Source: Rhodanobacter denitrificans (GTDB taxonomy: Bacteria > Pseudomonadota > Gammaproteobacteria > Xanthomonadales > Rhodanobacteraceae). From it: a stretch of DNA of 64,000 nt. This document shows, piece after piece, positions 1 through 8,386 of this stretch (its first letter is position 1; each line of letters opens with the position of its first letter). A program made the position numbers and the translations under genes. Below the pieces are notes generated by a model that was given only the letters and a program-made list of their open reading frames with translations, was not told the origin of the DNA and made no database searches. The stretch spans positions 124,001-188,000 of the forward strand of contig NZ_QFWQ01000005.1 of assembly GCF_003335105.1 (NCBI RefSeq), read 5' to 3'.

Positions 1-1041
1 CTCCACTTGCGGCTCGTCCTCGACCGCCAGCGCGAGCGACATGCCCTCGCTTTCGGCCGCCGGCTGGTACAGCTCGACGATGTCGCCGACCAGTGCGCGC
101 AAGGCGACCGACTCGAAGTTCTGGCGGCGTACGCCGGCCTCGGCCTCGGCGATCTGCAGCAGCTTGTCCACCAGCTGGGTGACCGCGTCGATTTCGTCGA
201 TCGCGCTCGCCGCACCTTCGCGCAGGGCCTGTGGCGGCTGCTGCGGATGCAGCGCGTCTTCCAGCATGGCGCGGATGCGGCCCAGCGGCGTGCGCAGGTC
301 GTGCGCGATCGCGTTGGAGACGTCGCGGGCGTTGTTCATCAACTGCTCGATCTGGTCGAGCATGCGGTTGACGTCGCGCGCCACCATCGCGAACTCGTCG
401 CGCGAACGGCCCACCGTGATGCGCCGGTCCAGCCGCCCTGCGGCGACCTCCGCGGTGGTGCGGTGGATCGCCTTGAGCTGGCGTTGCAGCTGCAGCCACA
501 CCAGCAGCGCGCCGCCCGCCGCCAGCGCGAAGGCAATCAGGCCGCCCATGGCCAGCGCGGACAGCACCCTGTGTTCGAGGTCGCGCTGATCCTGCAGGTC
601 GCGTCCGACCACCAGCACCGCGCCGTCCGGGAAGCGATGCACGAGCAGGCGCCCCACGGTGTCCTGGCCGCGCCGTCGCACCTTCTGTTCCAGCAATTCC
701 CCGGTGGCGGTGCCGGTGGCGCGCCAGCGGTCGAGGTTGCCGACCAGCACGCTGCCGTCGGCGGCATCGAGCTGGTAGATCTCGGTGTTGACGTCCTGGT
801 CGTCGGTGAGCAGGTCGAAGATCTCCCGGCGCAGCGCGGGCAGTCCCTGGCGGTCGTGCAGCTGCACCAGCCGGCGCGCGCCCAGCTCGAGCTGCATGTC
901 GATGTTGCGCGCGAGCAGGCCGGCGGTGCCGATGTAGAAGATCGCCGAAACCACCGCGACCGAGACCAGCAGCAGCAGTCCGTAGCCCAGCGCCATGCGC
1001 AACACGACGGAATGGCGCAGGCTGCCGCCCATGGCACTCAT
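1..1041 (-). CDS. Sensor histidine kinase, C-terminal part outside the window
   Basis: Membrane sensor kinase that would autophosphorylate on His and pass phosphate to the regulator encoded just upstream. The frame is open from an ATG at 1041 to base 1 (347 codons seen). Visible parts are a first membrane helix (about 11-38), a periplasmic domain without recognisable fold, a second helix (about 161-184), a HAMP linker (about 185-235), and the HisKA phospho-acceptor motif NAIAHDLRTP with His247. The ATP-binding domain lies beyond the edge. The ATG overlaps the stop of the response regulator (ATGA), so the two are co-translated. The signal sensed cannot be told from the sequence. Confidence 0.93.
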   Translation of the reverse strand, partial: MSAMGGSLRHSVVLRMALGYGLLLLVSVAVVSAIFYIGTAGLLARNIDMQLELGARRLVQLHDRQGLPALRREIFDLLTDDQDVNTEIYQLDAADGSVLVGNLDRWRATGTATGELLEQKVRRRGQDTVGRLLVHRFPDGAVLVVGRDLQDQRDLEHRVLSALAMGGLIAFALAAGGALLVWLQLQRQLKAIHRTTAEVAAGRLDRRITVGRSRDEFAMVARDVNRMLDQIEQLMNNARDVSNAIAHDLRTPLGRIRAMLEDALHPQQPPQALREGAASAIDEIDAVTQLVDKLLQIAEAEAGVRRQNFESVALRALVGDIVELYQPAAESEGMSLALAVEDEPQVE

Positions 1042-1715
1042 TCGGCGCGCAGGGTATAGCCGACCCCGCGTGCGGTGTGGATCAGCGGTGTCGGAAAGTC
1101 GCGGTCCAGCTTGTTGCGCAACCGGCTTATCTGCACGTCGATGACGTTGGTCTCGGGGTCGAAGTGATAGCCCCACACCGCAGTGAGCAGCATCCGGCGG
1201 GTGACCACCATGCCCTGGTGGCGTGCGAGGTATTCGAGCAGCTGGTATTCGCGCGGCTGCAGCGCGATGGCCTGGGTGCCGCGGTGCACGCGCCGGTTGC
1301 GGGTGTCCACGCGCAGGTCGCCGATCTCGATCACGTCCGGTTCGCCGCGCTGCACCGCGCGCCGCGCCAGCGCCTCGATCCGCGCCAGCAATTCGTCGAA
1401 CGCGAACGGCTTGCCCAGGTAATCGTCGCCGCCGCTGCGCAGGCCGCGCACGCGCTCGTCCAGGCTGGACAGCGCGCTCAGCACGATCACCGGCGTGGCG
1501 ATGCCGTGGCCGCGCAACGCGGCAAGCACGCCGAGGCCGTCCACACCGCCAGGCAGCATGCGGTCCAGCACCACCACGTCCCAGCTGCCGTCCAGCGCCA
1601 GGCGCAGCCCGGTATCGCCTTCGTGGCATGTCTGTACTACGTGGCCGGCCCGTTCCAGCCCATGGCGGACCAACTCGGCGGTCGCCAGGTCGTCCTCGAT
1701 CAGCAGGCAGCGCAT
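1038..1715 (-). CDS. OmpR/PhoB-family response regulator
   Basis: DNA-binding response regulator of 225 aa, partner of the adjacent kinase. The receiver domain (1-115) has the acidic pocket (Glu7-Asp8-Asp9), the phospho-acceptor Asp51 in VVLDRMLPG and the conserved Lys102 in GKPF. The C-terminal half is a winged-helix Trans_reg_C domain with the usual recognition region (VIDVQISRLRNKLD) and the terminal HTARGVGYTL hairpin. It is the first gene of the pair and faces away from the gene at 1816, so its promoter should lie in 1716-1815. Target genes are unknown. Confidence 0.96.
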   Translation of the reverse strand: MRCLLIEDDLATAELVRHGLERAGHVVQTCHEGDTGLRLALDGSWDVVVLDRMLPGGVDGLGVLAALRGHGIATPVIVLSALSSLDERVRGLRSGGDDYLGKPFAFDELLARIEALARRAVQRGEPDVIEIGDLRVDTRNRRVHRGTQAIALQPREYQLLEYLARHQGMVVTRRMLLTAVWGYHFDPETNVIDVQISRLRNKLDRDFPTPLIHTARGVGYTLRAE

Positions 1716-1815
1716 GGGCGTCGGTTCCTCGTGGGCTCGGCGGCGGCGCCCGCTTGCGCGCGGGCCCCGTCTGCGGACAGCATCGCGCCTATCCTAACGG
1801 CAGGTGCGAAATCGC

Positions 1816-2103
1816 ATGAACGAATGGCTGGACAGGGCGACCGCGGGAGTCGATCCCGCCGCACCGGATGCTTTCTGGCGGATCTTCTTCAACCTGATGC
1901 GGCTGGTGCCGTGGGCGGCACTGTTCTGGTGGAGCCTGCTGTTCGTCCTGGTCGGTGCCCTGCTCGGCTGGTGGCGGGGACGGCTGCTCGAGGGCATCGT
2001 GTGGGCCGCGCTGCTGGGGCCGATCGGCTGGTTCCTGGTGCTGGCCAGGCCTCGTCGCGTGCCGCCGCCGCTGCCCGGAAGGGGTCGTGGCACGGGTGTA
2101 TGA
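1816..2103 (+). CDS. Small predicted membrane protein, function unknown
   Basis: A 95-residue protein with two hydrophobic stretches (about 28-53 and 60-80) rich in Trp and Leu, followed by a short basic, Pro-rich tail. I do not recognise the family. I chose ATG 1816 over the in-frame GTG at 1804 because an AGG lies at a plausible distance upstream. Its TGA overlaps the ATG of zur (ATGA at 2100-2103), which suggests it is co-translated with the zinc regulator and supports it being real. A role in metal homeostasis would be guesswork from position only. Confidence 0.62.
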   Translation: MNEWLDRATAGVDPAAPDAFWRIFFNLMRLVPWAALFWWSLLFVLVGALLGWWRGRLLEGIVWAALLGPIGWFLVLARPRRVPPPLPGRGRGTGV

Positions 2104-2612
2104 TCAGCATTGAGGTGACCCCATTGACGACTGCCATCTCCGCCAAGCCACACCCGCATCATCACCACCATCACGACGACCCAAGGGGTTTCGTGGCTGC
2201 GGTGGAGCTCGCCAGCGAGAAGCGCGGCCTGCGCCTGACCACGCTGCGCCGCGAGGTGCTGGAGCTGGTTGCCGCCGCGGAGAAGCCGATCAAGGCCTAC
2301 GACCTGCTCGACCAGTTGCGCGAACGGCACGGCAACGCGGCGCCGCCCACGGTCTACCGTGCGCTCGATTTCCTGCTCGAGAACGGCTTCATCCACAAGC
2401 TGGAATCGATCAACGCCTTCGTCTCCTGCCACCACCCGGCCGAGGCGCACCAGGTGCCGTTCCTGATCTGCGATACCTGTTCCAGCGCGGAAGAGGTCTG
2501 CGACGAACGGGTGGCCGAACTCATCGAGGCGCAGGCCAGGGCGCTCGGCTTCCGGCCACAGGCGCAGACGCTGGAGGTGCACGGCACCTGCCGGCATTGC
2601 CGCAGGGGCTGA
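2100..2612 (+). CDS. zur: Zinc uptake regulator Zur (Fur family)
   Basis: Fur-superfamily metalloregulator of 170 aa that binds DNA when loaded with zinc. It has the winged-helix region (LTTLRREVLELV, then APPTVYRALDFLLENG), the metal/dimer region with HHPAEAHQ, and two CxxC pairs (CDTC near 122 and CRHC at the C-terminus) that hold structural zinc in Zur/Fur proteins. The N-terminus carries a natural run of six His (about residues 20-25). The start at ATG 2100 is supported by the ATGA overlap with the upstream gene; a TTG at 2124 with a GAGG upstream is an alternative that would keep the His run outside the protein's first helix. The MerC and CDF genes downstream fit zinc control. Confidence 0.9.
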   Translation: MISIEVTPLTTAISAKPHPHHHHHHDDPRGFVAAVELASEKRGLRLTTLRREVLELVAAAEKPIKAYDLLDQLRERHGNAAPPTVYRALDFLLENGFIHKLESINAFVSCHHPAEAHQVPFLICDTCSSAEEVCDERVAELIEAQARALGFRPQAQTLEVHGTCRHCRRG

Positions 2613-2641
2613 GCGGCGGCGCCGGGATCTGGCGTTTTGTG

Positions 2642-2658
2642 ATGTTATAAAGTAACAT
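2642..2658. promoter_or_regulatory. Zur-like operator upstream of the MerC-domain gene
   Basis: ATGTTATAAAGTAACAT is a perfect 6-bp inverted repeat (ATGTTA/TAACAT) around five bases. It is very close to the known gammaproteobacterial Zur box core (GTTATAnnnTAAC type) and contains a TATAAA that could be the -10 box. It lies about 50 bp before the MerC-domain gene and directly behind zur. Zur binding is inferred, not shown. Confidence 0.7.
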
Positions 2659-2709
2659 TGTGCCGACCGGGTACAAAGTCGCCACGTCTGGCGATGCCGG
2701 CACGGGCCG

Positions 2710-3144
2710 ATGGATTCCGAGCAGACAGGCAAAACGCGCTGGTGGCATGCGGCCGATCGCATAGGTGCGACGGCATCGTTCCTGTGCGCGATCCACTGCG
2801 CGCTGCTGCCGTTCGTGCTGGCGCTGCTGCCGCTGGTGGGCCTGGAATTCCTGGCCGACCATCGTTTCGAGCGGGGCTTCGTGATGTTTGCCTGTGCATT
2901 GGCCCTGGTGGCGCTGGTCCGCGGATTTCGCCGCCACGAGCAACCGTTGCCGCTCATGCTGGCGGTTCCCGGGCTGGCCCTGCTGCTGCTCGGGGTTACC
3001 TACGCCGAGGGGTATGCAACCGTCCTGCACAGCGTGCTGGTGACTTCCGGCGGCCTGCTGCTGGCCAGCGCGCATTTCGTCAACCTGCGCCGCGACCGGC
3101 TCCATGCCCGAGACCACGTGCACGGCCCGCAGTGCGCGCATTGA
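2710..3144 (+). CDS. MerC-domain membrane protein
   Basis: A 144-residue integral membrane protein with four predicted helices and the MerC-type Cys pair in the first helix (CAIHC, near residue 26). MerC proteins carry mercuric or other soft metal ions across the inner membrane; there is no mer operon here. Because it sits behind a Zur-like box and between zur and a zinc exporter, a role in zinc traffic is more likely than mercury resistance (inference). The C-terminal tail is His-rich (HARDHVHGPQCAH), which also fits metal handling. Confidence 0.8.
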   Translation: MDSEQTGKTRWWHAADRIGATASFLCAIHCALLPFVLALLPLVGLEFLADHRFERGFVMFACALALVALVRGFRRHEQPLPLMLAVPGLALLLLGVTYAEGYATVLHSVLVTSGGLLLASAHFVNLRRDRLHARDHVHGPQCAH

Positions 3145-3202
3145 GCCGTGCCGCGGCAGTCCGTGATTGTGTAACGGCGACCGTCGTTCCTAGCATGCAC
3201 GC

Positions 3203-4147
3203 GTGAACACCACGCACGCCCACCATCACGATCATGCGCATCCGCATGCAGCCACCGCAGCGGGAGGCGGGCGCACGCGCAAGCTGCTGTTCGCGTTCGT
3301 GCTGACCGTCCTGATGATGGTCGCCGAGGTGCTCGGCGGCATGTGGTCCGGCTCGCTGGCCCTGCTCGCCGATGCCGGCCACATGATGGTCGACGCGCTG
3401 GCCCTGCTGCTGGCGGTGGTCGGCGCCTGGATGGCGACCAGGCCGGCCGATGCGCGGCGCAGCTATGGCTACGGCCGGATCGAGGTCCTGGCGGGCTTCG
3501 TCAATGCGCTTAGCCAGTTCGTGCTGGTCGGCTGGATCATCTATGAAGCGGTTACGCGCCTGCTGCATCCCGGGGAAATCCTGTCAGGGGTGATGCTGGC
3601 GGTGGCGATCGTGGGCCTGGTGGTGAATATGCTGGTGCTGCGCATCCTGCACGGGCATGCGCATGACGACGTCAACCTGGCCAGCGCCAGCCTGCACGTG
3701 CTGGGTGACCTGCTCGGCTCGCTGGCGGCGGTGCTGGCGGCGCTGGCGATCCGCTGGTTCGGCTGGCTATGGGCCGATCCGCTGCTGTCGATGCTGGTAT
3801 CGCTGCTGATCCTGGGCAGCGCATGGCGATTGCTGCGGGTGTCCGCACACATCCTGCTGGAAGGTGTGCCAGATGGCATGGACAGCGCCCAGGTGGAGGC
3901 CGCGCTGCATACCGCCGATCCGGGCATCCGCGACATCCACCACCTGCATGTGTGGCAGCTGGCGTCCGGTTCGCGCATGGCGACCCTGCATGCCGAACTG
4001 GACGAGCATGCCGATGGCGCGAGCGCCCTGCAGGCGATCAACCGGCTGCTGGCGGAGCGTTTCGGGATCCAGCACGTGACCGTGCAGATCGATCCGGGCA
4101 AGTGCCTGGACGCCAGCGGGGACTGCACCGGACACGCGCATCGCTGA
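3203..4147 (+). CDS. CDF-family zinc/cation efflux transporter (ZitB/CzcD type)
   Basis: Cation diffusion facilitator of 314 aa, a proton-coupled exporter of Zn2+ from the cytoplasm. It has a His-rich N-terminus (HAHHHDHAHPHA), six membrane helices, the helix II site (LLADAGHMMVD), the helix V site (HVLGDLLGS) and a C-terminal cytoplasmic ferredoxin-like domain. A GTG at 3203 is the only sensible start, since the first ATG upstream is in another frame. The gene follows zur and the MerC gene in the same direction. In Xanthomonas campestris, Zur activates such an exporter; whether that holds here is untested. Confidence 0.93.
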   Translation: MNTTHAHHHDHAHPHAATAAGGGRTRKLLFAFVLTVLMMVAEVLGGMWSGSLALLADAGHMMVDALALLLAVVGAWMATRPADARRSYGYGRIEVLAGFVNALSQFVLVGWIIYEAVTRLLHPGEILSGVMLAVAIVGLVVNMLVLRILHGHAHDDVNLASASLHVLGDLLGSLAAVLAALAIRWFGWLWADPLLSMLVSLLILGSAWRLLRVSAHILLEGVPDGMDSAQVEAALHTADPGIRDIHHLHVWQLASGSRMATLHAELDEHADGASALQAINRLLAERFGIQHVTVQIDPGKCLDASGDCTGHAHR

Positions 4148-4212
4148 CATGACGTGCCGGTCCGACGCTGTTATGATGACCGGCCGTTCATCCAATAAAT
4201 CAAGGAGTTCCC

Positions 4213-4374
4213 ATGGGTAAGGGCGATCGCAAGACCCGCCGCGGCAAGACCTATCGCGGCAGCTACGGCAATACCCGTGCGCACGGCGTGCTGCCGGCCG
4301 TGGTGGGCGCCAAGCCGACCGTGACCAAACCGGCCGCCGCCAAGAAAGCCGCGCCGAAGAAGAAGTCGGCCTGA
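4213..4374 (+). CDS. 30S ribosomal protein THX family
   Basis: A 53-residue, strongly basic protein starting MGKGDRKTRRGK with a YRGSYGNTR core typical of THX (bS22-like) proteins, which bind the head of the small ribosomal subunit, followed by a Lys/Ala-rich tail. A strong AAGGAG (4202-4207) precedes the ATG and a hairpin terminator follows, so it is probably a single-gene transcript. Confidence 0.9.
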   Translation: MGKGDRKTRRGKTYRGSYGNTRAHGVLPAVVGAKPTVTKPAAAKKAAPKKKSA

Positions 4375-4396
4375 GCCAGTTTGCATTGAACAGAAG

Positions 4397-4421
4397 AACC
4401 CCGCCGCGGCGGGGTTTTTTT
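4397..4421 (+). terminator. Rho-independent terminator of the THX gene
   Basis: AACCCCGC/GCGGGGTT stem around a CG-rich loop, followed by a run of seven T. It sits 22 bp after the THX stop. Confidence 0.92.
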
Positions 4422-4470
4422 GTGGCGGATCGCCGGGTGCCGACCGGTGTCCGGCGGCTTTTGCGGCGGG

Positions 4471-5478
4471 TCAGAGGCGATACCGCACGCCCAGCGACCA
4501 CAGTCGGCGTGGCTCCAGCTGCAGGCCGTTGACGCGTTGCCAGACCGGCAGCTGGACGAACGCGAAGGCATCCAGTCGCGACGTGAGTTTCGCGCTGACG
4601 CCCGGACTAAGGTAGGCGTAGGTGGCGCCACTGTTGGGGCGGTCGGATTGCCTGCCGCTTTCGCGCTGCTCGCCGTGGATGTTGAGCTGCAGCTGCGGGG
4701 TGACGCGCCTCATGCCGAGATAGCGCACGCCGAAGTCGACGTTGAGCGAATTGCCGGGGCGGAAGCCGTCGCGCGCGTCCAGCGCGATCTGCGCCATGGC
4801 CTGGCTGAAGTAGGCCAATGAGTCGGTGAGGTAGCCGAACTTGTAGACGCCGAGCAGGGCATCGGTGGTGCCGGTGCCGAGTTGCAGGCCGCGGTCGAGC
4901 GGTTGGCCAGCCTGCGGACCCGCCGCGAAGCCTTGGGTGAAGCGGCCGGTGGGCCATTTCACGCCGAACTGCAGGCCGAGGCCGGCGTCATCGCTGAAAC
5001 CCTGGTAATGCGCGAGCAGGCGCAGGTCGCCGATGCCCCGTGCATCGGAGGTGGAGACGCCGGTGTCGCCGCTGGCGATGGTCTGGTGATGGCGGTCGGT
5101 GTACGGCAACTGGGCCGAGAGACCCCAGTAGCGCGAGAAGTTGTAGTCCGCGCCCAGCAGGGTGGTGTGGTTGATGGTCTTGCGCTGCACTTCCTGGTCG
5201 GTGGGGTAGGTGAACGTTCCGGCGCCGACCGTGCCGGTGCCGTGCATCAGTCGTGACTGGTCGAAATAGTCCTCGCGCACGCTGAGATGCAGGCCGGTGC
5301 TGACGGCGTAGCCCTGGCTGGACCAATCCGAATTGAGCGAACAGCCGCAGGTGGAGCAGGCACTGGCCAGTGCGGGCGCCAGCATGCCCGCGAGCAGTGC
5401 CGCGATGGCCGCGCGCCGGTGGTACTGGCGCGGGCGCGGCTGGCGGGAATGCAAGGGATGCTGGTCCGGACGTCTCAT
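4471..5478 (-). CDS. Predicted outer-membrane beta-barrel protein with a CSTCGC N-terminus
   Basis: A 335-residue exported protein. The signal peptide ends near LASA, and the mature protein begins at once with CSTCGCSLNSDW, a compact Cys cluster. The rest has alternating polar/aromatic strands (for example HLSVREDYF, YNFSRYWGLSAQLPY, DFGVRYLGM) and ends in an aromatic/basic strand (WSLGVRYRL), as expected for a porin-like barrel. I know similar proteins as transporter-like outer-membrane proteins of unknown substrate. The Cys cluster might bind metal or form disulfides (inference). ATG 5478 was chosen because the signal peptide starts there; a longer open frame upstream has no coding character. 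Confidence 0.75.
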   Translation of the reverse strand: MRRPDQHPLHSRQPRPRQYHRRAAIAALLAGMLAPALASACSTCGCSLNSDWSSQGYAVSTGLHLSVREDYFDQSRLMHGTGTVGAGTFTYPTDQEVQRKTINHTTLLGADYNFSRYWGLSAQLPYTDRHHQTIASGDTGVSTSDARGIGDLRLLAHYQGFSDDAGLGLQFGVKWPTGRFTQGFAAGPQAGQPLDRGLQLGTGTTDALLGVYKFGYLTDSLAYFSQAMAQIALDARDGFRPGNSLNVDFGVRYLGMRRVTPQLQLNIHGEQRESGRQSDRPNSGATYAYLSPGVSAKLTSRLDAFAFVQLPVWQRVNGLQLEPRRLWSLGVRYRL

Positions 5479-5796
5479 TGGGATTCCCCGATGACGGGTT
5501 TCTTTGACCTGGCCATTGTCCCATCGACGGCGTCGTCGGGATTGTGGCGCGATGTCGCGACGAGGCATGCGGCATGTCCGGTCGCGAGGTTGGATGATCC
5601 GCGGCGTCGAAGGGTTCCCGATCGACCGCGTTGCGTCGGCCATGGCATGTCCGGTCCGGAATTGGCGGAGCGTCGGCGCGGATCGGCGGGTGCGGACGTG
5701 GCTGCGGGATCGTACGCCGGAGCCTGAACGGTAGCCCGATGCGCACCGAACGTCCTGTTTGCTGCCATGCCGCATGCCATGTATGATGCGCACCAT
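5479..5796. other. Intergenic region between divergent genes
   Basis: About 320 bp between the outer-membrane protein gene (leftward) and the YerC gene (rightward). No convincing gene on either strand. The sequence GGCATGTCCGGTC occurs twice as a direct repeat (5572-5584 and 5643-5655). Promoters for both flanking genes should lie here. Confidence 0.5.
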
Positions 5797-5816
5797 TGTA
5801 TTAATGCGTTATTACA
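5797..5816. promoter_or_regulatory. Imperfect palindrome touching the YerC start, candidate operator
   Basis: TGTATTAATGCGTTATTACA pairs 8 of 10 positions across its centre and ends two bases before the ATG of the TrpR-like gene. It takes the place where a Shine-Dalgarno would be expected and includes a possible -10 element (TATTAA). Autoregulation or control of the his operon by the TrpR-like protein is inferred. Confidence 0.5.
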
Positions 5817-5818
5817 TC

Positions 5819-6154
5819 ATGAAGCGTCGATCACGTAACCCCGAGACCCCGGCGGAGTCCGCCGAACAGAGCCTGTGCGAGGCGCTGCTGTCGTTGAAGA
5901 ACGTCGAGGAGATGGCCGCCTTCCTGGGTGACCTGTGCACACCGGCCGAGCTGGAGGTGCTGGTGGACCGCTGGCGGGTGGTGCCCTTCCTGCTCGAAGG
6001 CGTGCCGTACCGCGAGATCCACGAGCACACTGCGGTCAGCATCACCACCATCGGCCGGGTCGCCCGTTATCTCAACCAGGGCAACGGCGGCTACCTGGCC
6101 GCCGCTGCCCGCGCAGCGCGGCGGCAGGCCCAGACCATGAGGAAGAAGGCATGA
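5819..6154 (+). CDS. TrpR-like transcriptional regulator, YerC/YecD family
   Basis: A 111-residue TrpR-superfamily repressor. The region TPAELEVLVDRWRVVPFLLEG-VPYREIHEHTAVSITTIGRVARYL matches the TrpR-type helix-turn-helix, with ARYLNQGNGGY closing the domain. It is the first gene of the histidine cluster; its TGA overlaps the hisG ATG (ATGA), so it is co-translated with hisG. YerC proteins next to his genes are taken to regulate histidine synthesis; the ligand is not known to me. ATG 5819 has no Shine-Dalgarno, and ATG 5804 in the same frame is the alternative start. Confidence 0.87.
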   Translation: MKRRSRNPETPAESAEQSLCEALLSLKNVEEMAAFLGDLCTPAELEVLVDRWRVVPFLLEGVPYREIHEHTAVSITTIGRVARYLNQGNGGYLAAAARAARRQAQTMRKKA

Positions 6155-7044
6155 AGCCGCGCGACCGTTTGCGCATCGCGATGCAAAAATCCGGCCGGCT
6201 CACCGAGCCGGCGCTGGATCTGCTGACCCGTTGCGGGCTCACTTTCCGGCAGAGCCGCGACAAGCTGTTCTGCTTCGGCGAGGGCGAGCCGGTCGACCTG
6301 CTGCTGGTGCGCGACGACGACATCCCCGGCCTGATTGCCCAGGGCGTGTGCGACCTCGGCATCGTAGGGCGCAACGTGCTGAGCGAGTTTCAGCTGACCG
6401 CGGGGCGCGAGGCCGAACCGCTGGCCGAGTTGCGCCCGCTCGGCTTCGGCCGCTGCCGGCTGTCGATCGCGGTGCCGCAGGAGCTGGATTACCGCGAGCC
6501 CCGGCAGCTGCAGGGGCGGCGCATCGCCACCTCGTATCCCGGCCTGCTCGGTGAATGGCTGCGCACGCAGGGCGTCGATGCCGGCGTGGTGACCCTGGCC
6601 GGTTCAGTCGAGATCGCGCCGAAGCTGGGCACCGCCGACGCGATCTGCGACCTGGTGCAGAGCGGCGGCACGCTGGTGGCGAACCAGTTGCGCGAGGCCG
6701 ACGTGCTGCTGCACAGCGAAGCCGTGCTGGCCGGGTCGCAGGCGCTGCCGGTGGATGAGCGCGGCGACCTGCTGGAACTGCTGCTGAAGCGGCTGGACGG
6801 GGTGATCCAGGTGCGCGAGTCGCGCCTGCTGCTGCTGCAGACCTCGCGCCATACGCTGGAGGCGGTGACCCGGCTGCTGCCGGGCGGCCCGCAGCCCACC
6901 CTGCTGCCAGTGGCCGGCCAGCCGGACCAATTGATGTTGCAGGCGCTGTGTGCCGGCGAAGTGAGCTGGCGGCAGCTTGAAGAGATCAAGAAGGCCGGGG
7001 CGCGCGAGATGTTCGTGCTGCCGGTGGAGAAAATGCTGGCATGA
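6151..7044 (+). CDS. hisG: ATP phosphoribosyltransferase, long form
   Basis: First step of histidine synthesis: joins ATP and PRPP to phosphoribosyl-ATP. At 297 aa it is the long form, with a two-lobed catalytic part (IAMQKSGRL at the start; the PRPP-binding signature runs through [16 protein letters not shown]) and a C-terminal ACT-like regulatory domain (about 225-297) that gives feedback inhibition by histidine, so no HisZ is needed. It overlaps YerC upstream by ATGA and is followed by a 15-bp tandem repeat before hisD. Confidence 0.97.
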   Translation: MKPRDRLRIAMQKSGRLTEPALDLLTRCGLTFRQSRDKLFCFGEGEPVDLLLVRDDDIPGLIAQGVCDLGIVGRNVLSEFQLTAGREAEPLAELRPLGFGRCRLSIAVPQELDYREPRQLQGRRIATSYPGLLGEWLRTQGVDAGVVTLAGSVEIAPKLGTADAICDLVQSGGTLVANQLREADVLLHSEAVLAGSQALPVDERGDLLELLLKRLDGVIQVRESRLLLLQTSRHTLEAVTRLLPGGPQPTLLPVAGQPDQLMLQALCAGEVSWRQLEEIKKAGAREMFVLPVEKMLA

Positions 7045-7082
7045 GGCAGGTTGGCATGAATCAGGTTGGCATGAAGAGCAGG
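7037..7082 (+). repeat. 15-bp tandem repeat at the hisG-hisD junction
   Basis: TGGCATGAGGCAGGT (7037-7051) is followed directly by TGGCATGAATCAGGT (7052-7066) and a third, degenerate copy from 7067. Each unit contains an ATG and an AGG. Because the unit is five codons long, the copies keep one reading frame open (see the mini-ORF at 7041-7091). Confidence 0.85.
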
Positions 7083-7091
7083 CTCACATGA
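7041..7091 (+). CDS. Possible 16-codon mini-ORF bridging hisG and hisD
   Basis: ATG 7041 overlaps the hisG stop (ATGA) and reads [16 protein letters not shown] to a TGA at 7089-7091 that overlaps the hisD ATG (again ATGA). The peptide is a product of the tandem repeat and probably has no function of its own. Its reading could carry ribosomes from hisG to hisD, keeping translational coupling after the repeat pushed the two genes apart. This is inference from geometry alone. Confidence 0.35.
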   Translation: MRQVGMNQVGMKSRLT

Positions 7092-8386
7092 AACGTCTGG
7101 ACTGGAACGCCCTGGATGAAACGGCGCGCCGCGAGGCGCTGGCGCGCCCTGCACAGTCGCGGGCCGACGAACTGCGCCGCGGCGTCGAGCAGATCATCGC
7201 CAACGTGCGCGAGGGCGGCGACGCGGCGCTGCGCGAACTGAGCGCGAAATACGACCGCTGCGCACTGCAGGCGATCGCGGTGGACGAGGCCGAATTCGCC
7301 GCGGCCGAGGCTTCCCTCGATCCGGCCCTGAAAGCCGCGATCCGCGAAGCGGCAGCGCGCATCGAGGCGTTCCATCGCGCGGCGGCGCTGCAGCCGGTGG
7401 CGGTGGATACCGCGCCCGGCGTACGGGTGGAGCGCATGCTTCGGCCGATCGGCCGGGTCGGCCTGTACGTGCCGGCGGGCAGCGCGCCGTTGCCGTCGAC
7501 CGCCCTGATGCTGGGCGTGCCGGCGCACATCGCCGGTTGCCGCGAAGTGGTGCTGTGCTCGCCGGCGCGCGCCGACGGCCGCTGCGACGAGGCGGTGCTG
7601 TACGCCGCGCGCCTTACCGGCGTGCACAAGGTGTTCAAACTGGGTGGCGCGCAGGCGATCGCCGCGATGGCCTATGGCACTGCCAGCGTGCCGAAGTGCG
7701 ACAAGCTGTTCGGCCCCGGCAATGCCTGGGTCACCGAAGCGAAATTGCAGGTGTCGTCCGATCCGGACGGCGCCGCGATCGACATGCCGGCCGGCCCGTC
7801 CGAAGTGCTGGTGATCGCCGATGCCGGGGCGAATCCGGTCTTCGTCGCCGCCGACCTGCTGTCGCAGGCCGAGCACGGGCCGGATTCGCAGGTGATCCTG
7901 CTGAGTCCGTCCGCCGACCTGCTGGATCAGGCGGCAGCCGAGGTCGAGCGCCAGTGCGCCGAATTGCCGCGCGGCGCGATCGCCGGCCGGGCGCTGGCGC
8001 AGAGCCGGCTGATCGCGGTCGACTCGCTGGCGCAGGCGGTGGAGGTGAGCAACCGTTACGCACCCGAGCACCTGATCCTGCAGGTCGCCGCGCCGCGTGC
8101 GTTGCTCGACGGCGTCGAGAGCGCGGGCTCGGTTTTCCTCGGCCAGTGGGCGCCCGAATCGGTGGGCGACTACTGCAGCGGCAGCAATCACGTGCTGCCG
8201 ACCTATGGCTACGCGCGCAGCTACAGCGGCGTGTCGGTGGCCAGCTACCAGAAGCAGATCAGCGTGCAGGAAGTCAGCGCAGACGGCTTGCGCAACATCG
8301 GCCCGTGCACCGCCACGCTGGCGGCGGCGGAACAACTGGAAGCGCACCGCCGCGCGGTGACGCTGCGCCTGGAGGCTCTGGCATGA
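7088..8386 (+). CDS. hisD: Histidinol dehydrogenase
   Basis: Last two steps of the pathway: NAD-dependent oxidation of L-histidinol to histidine. The 432-residue protein has the family signature regions ([45 protein letters not shown]), the catalytic Glu-His pair in YAPEHLIL, and the zinc-site region [13 protein letters not shown]. It starts at ATG 7088 behind the tandem repeat and ends in an ATGA overlap with hisC. Confidence 0.97.
   Translation: MKRLDWNALDETARREALARPAQSRADELRRGVEQIIANVREGGDAALRELSAKYDRCALQAIAVDEAEFAAAEASLDPALKAAIREAAARIEAFHRAAALQPVAVDTAPGVRVERMLRPIGRVGLYVPAGSAPLPSTALMLGVPAHIAGCREVVLCSPARADGRCDEAVLYAARLTGVHKVFKLGGAQAIAAMAYGTASVPKCDKLFGPGNAWVTEAKLQVSSDPDGAAIDMPAGPSEVLVIADAGANPVFVAADLLSQAEHGPDSQVILLSPSADLLDQAAAEVERQCAELPRGAIAGRALAQSRLIAVDSLAQAVEVSNRYAPEHLILQVAAPRALLDGVESAGSVFLGQWAPESVGDYCSGSNHVLPTYGYARSYSGVSVASYQKQISVQEVSADGLRNIGPCTATLAAAEQLEAHRRAVTLRLEALA

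Noticed and set aside
2269-2466. Arg/Ser-rich overlapping frames inside zur and many other genes
   Set aside because: Typical shifted-frame artefacts of high-GC coding DNA; the zur frame has clear Fur-family motifs.
5479-5818. Histidine-operon attenuator or leader peptide
   Set aside because: No run of His codons followed by alternative hairpins and a T run was found before the first gene.
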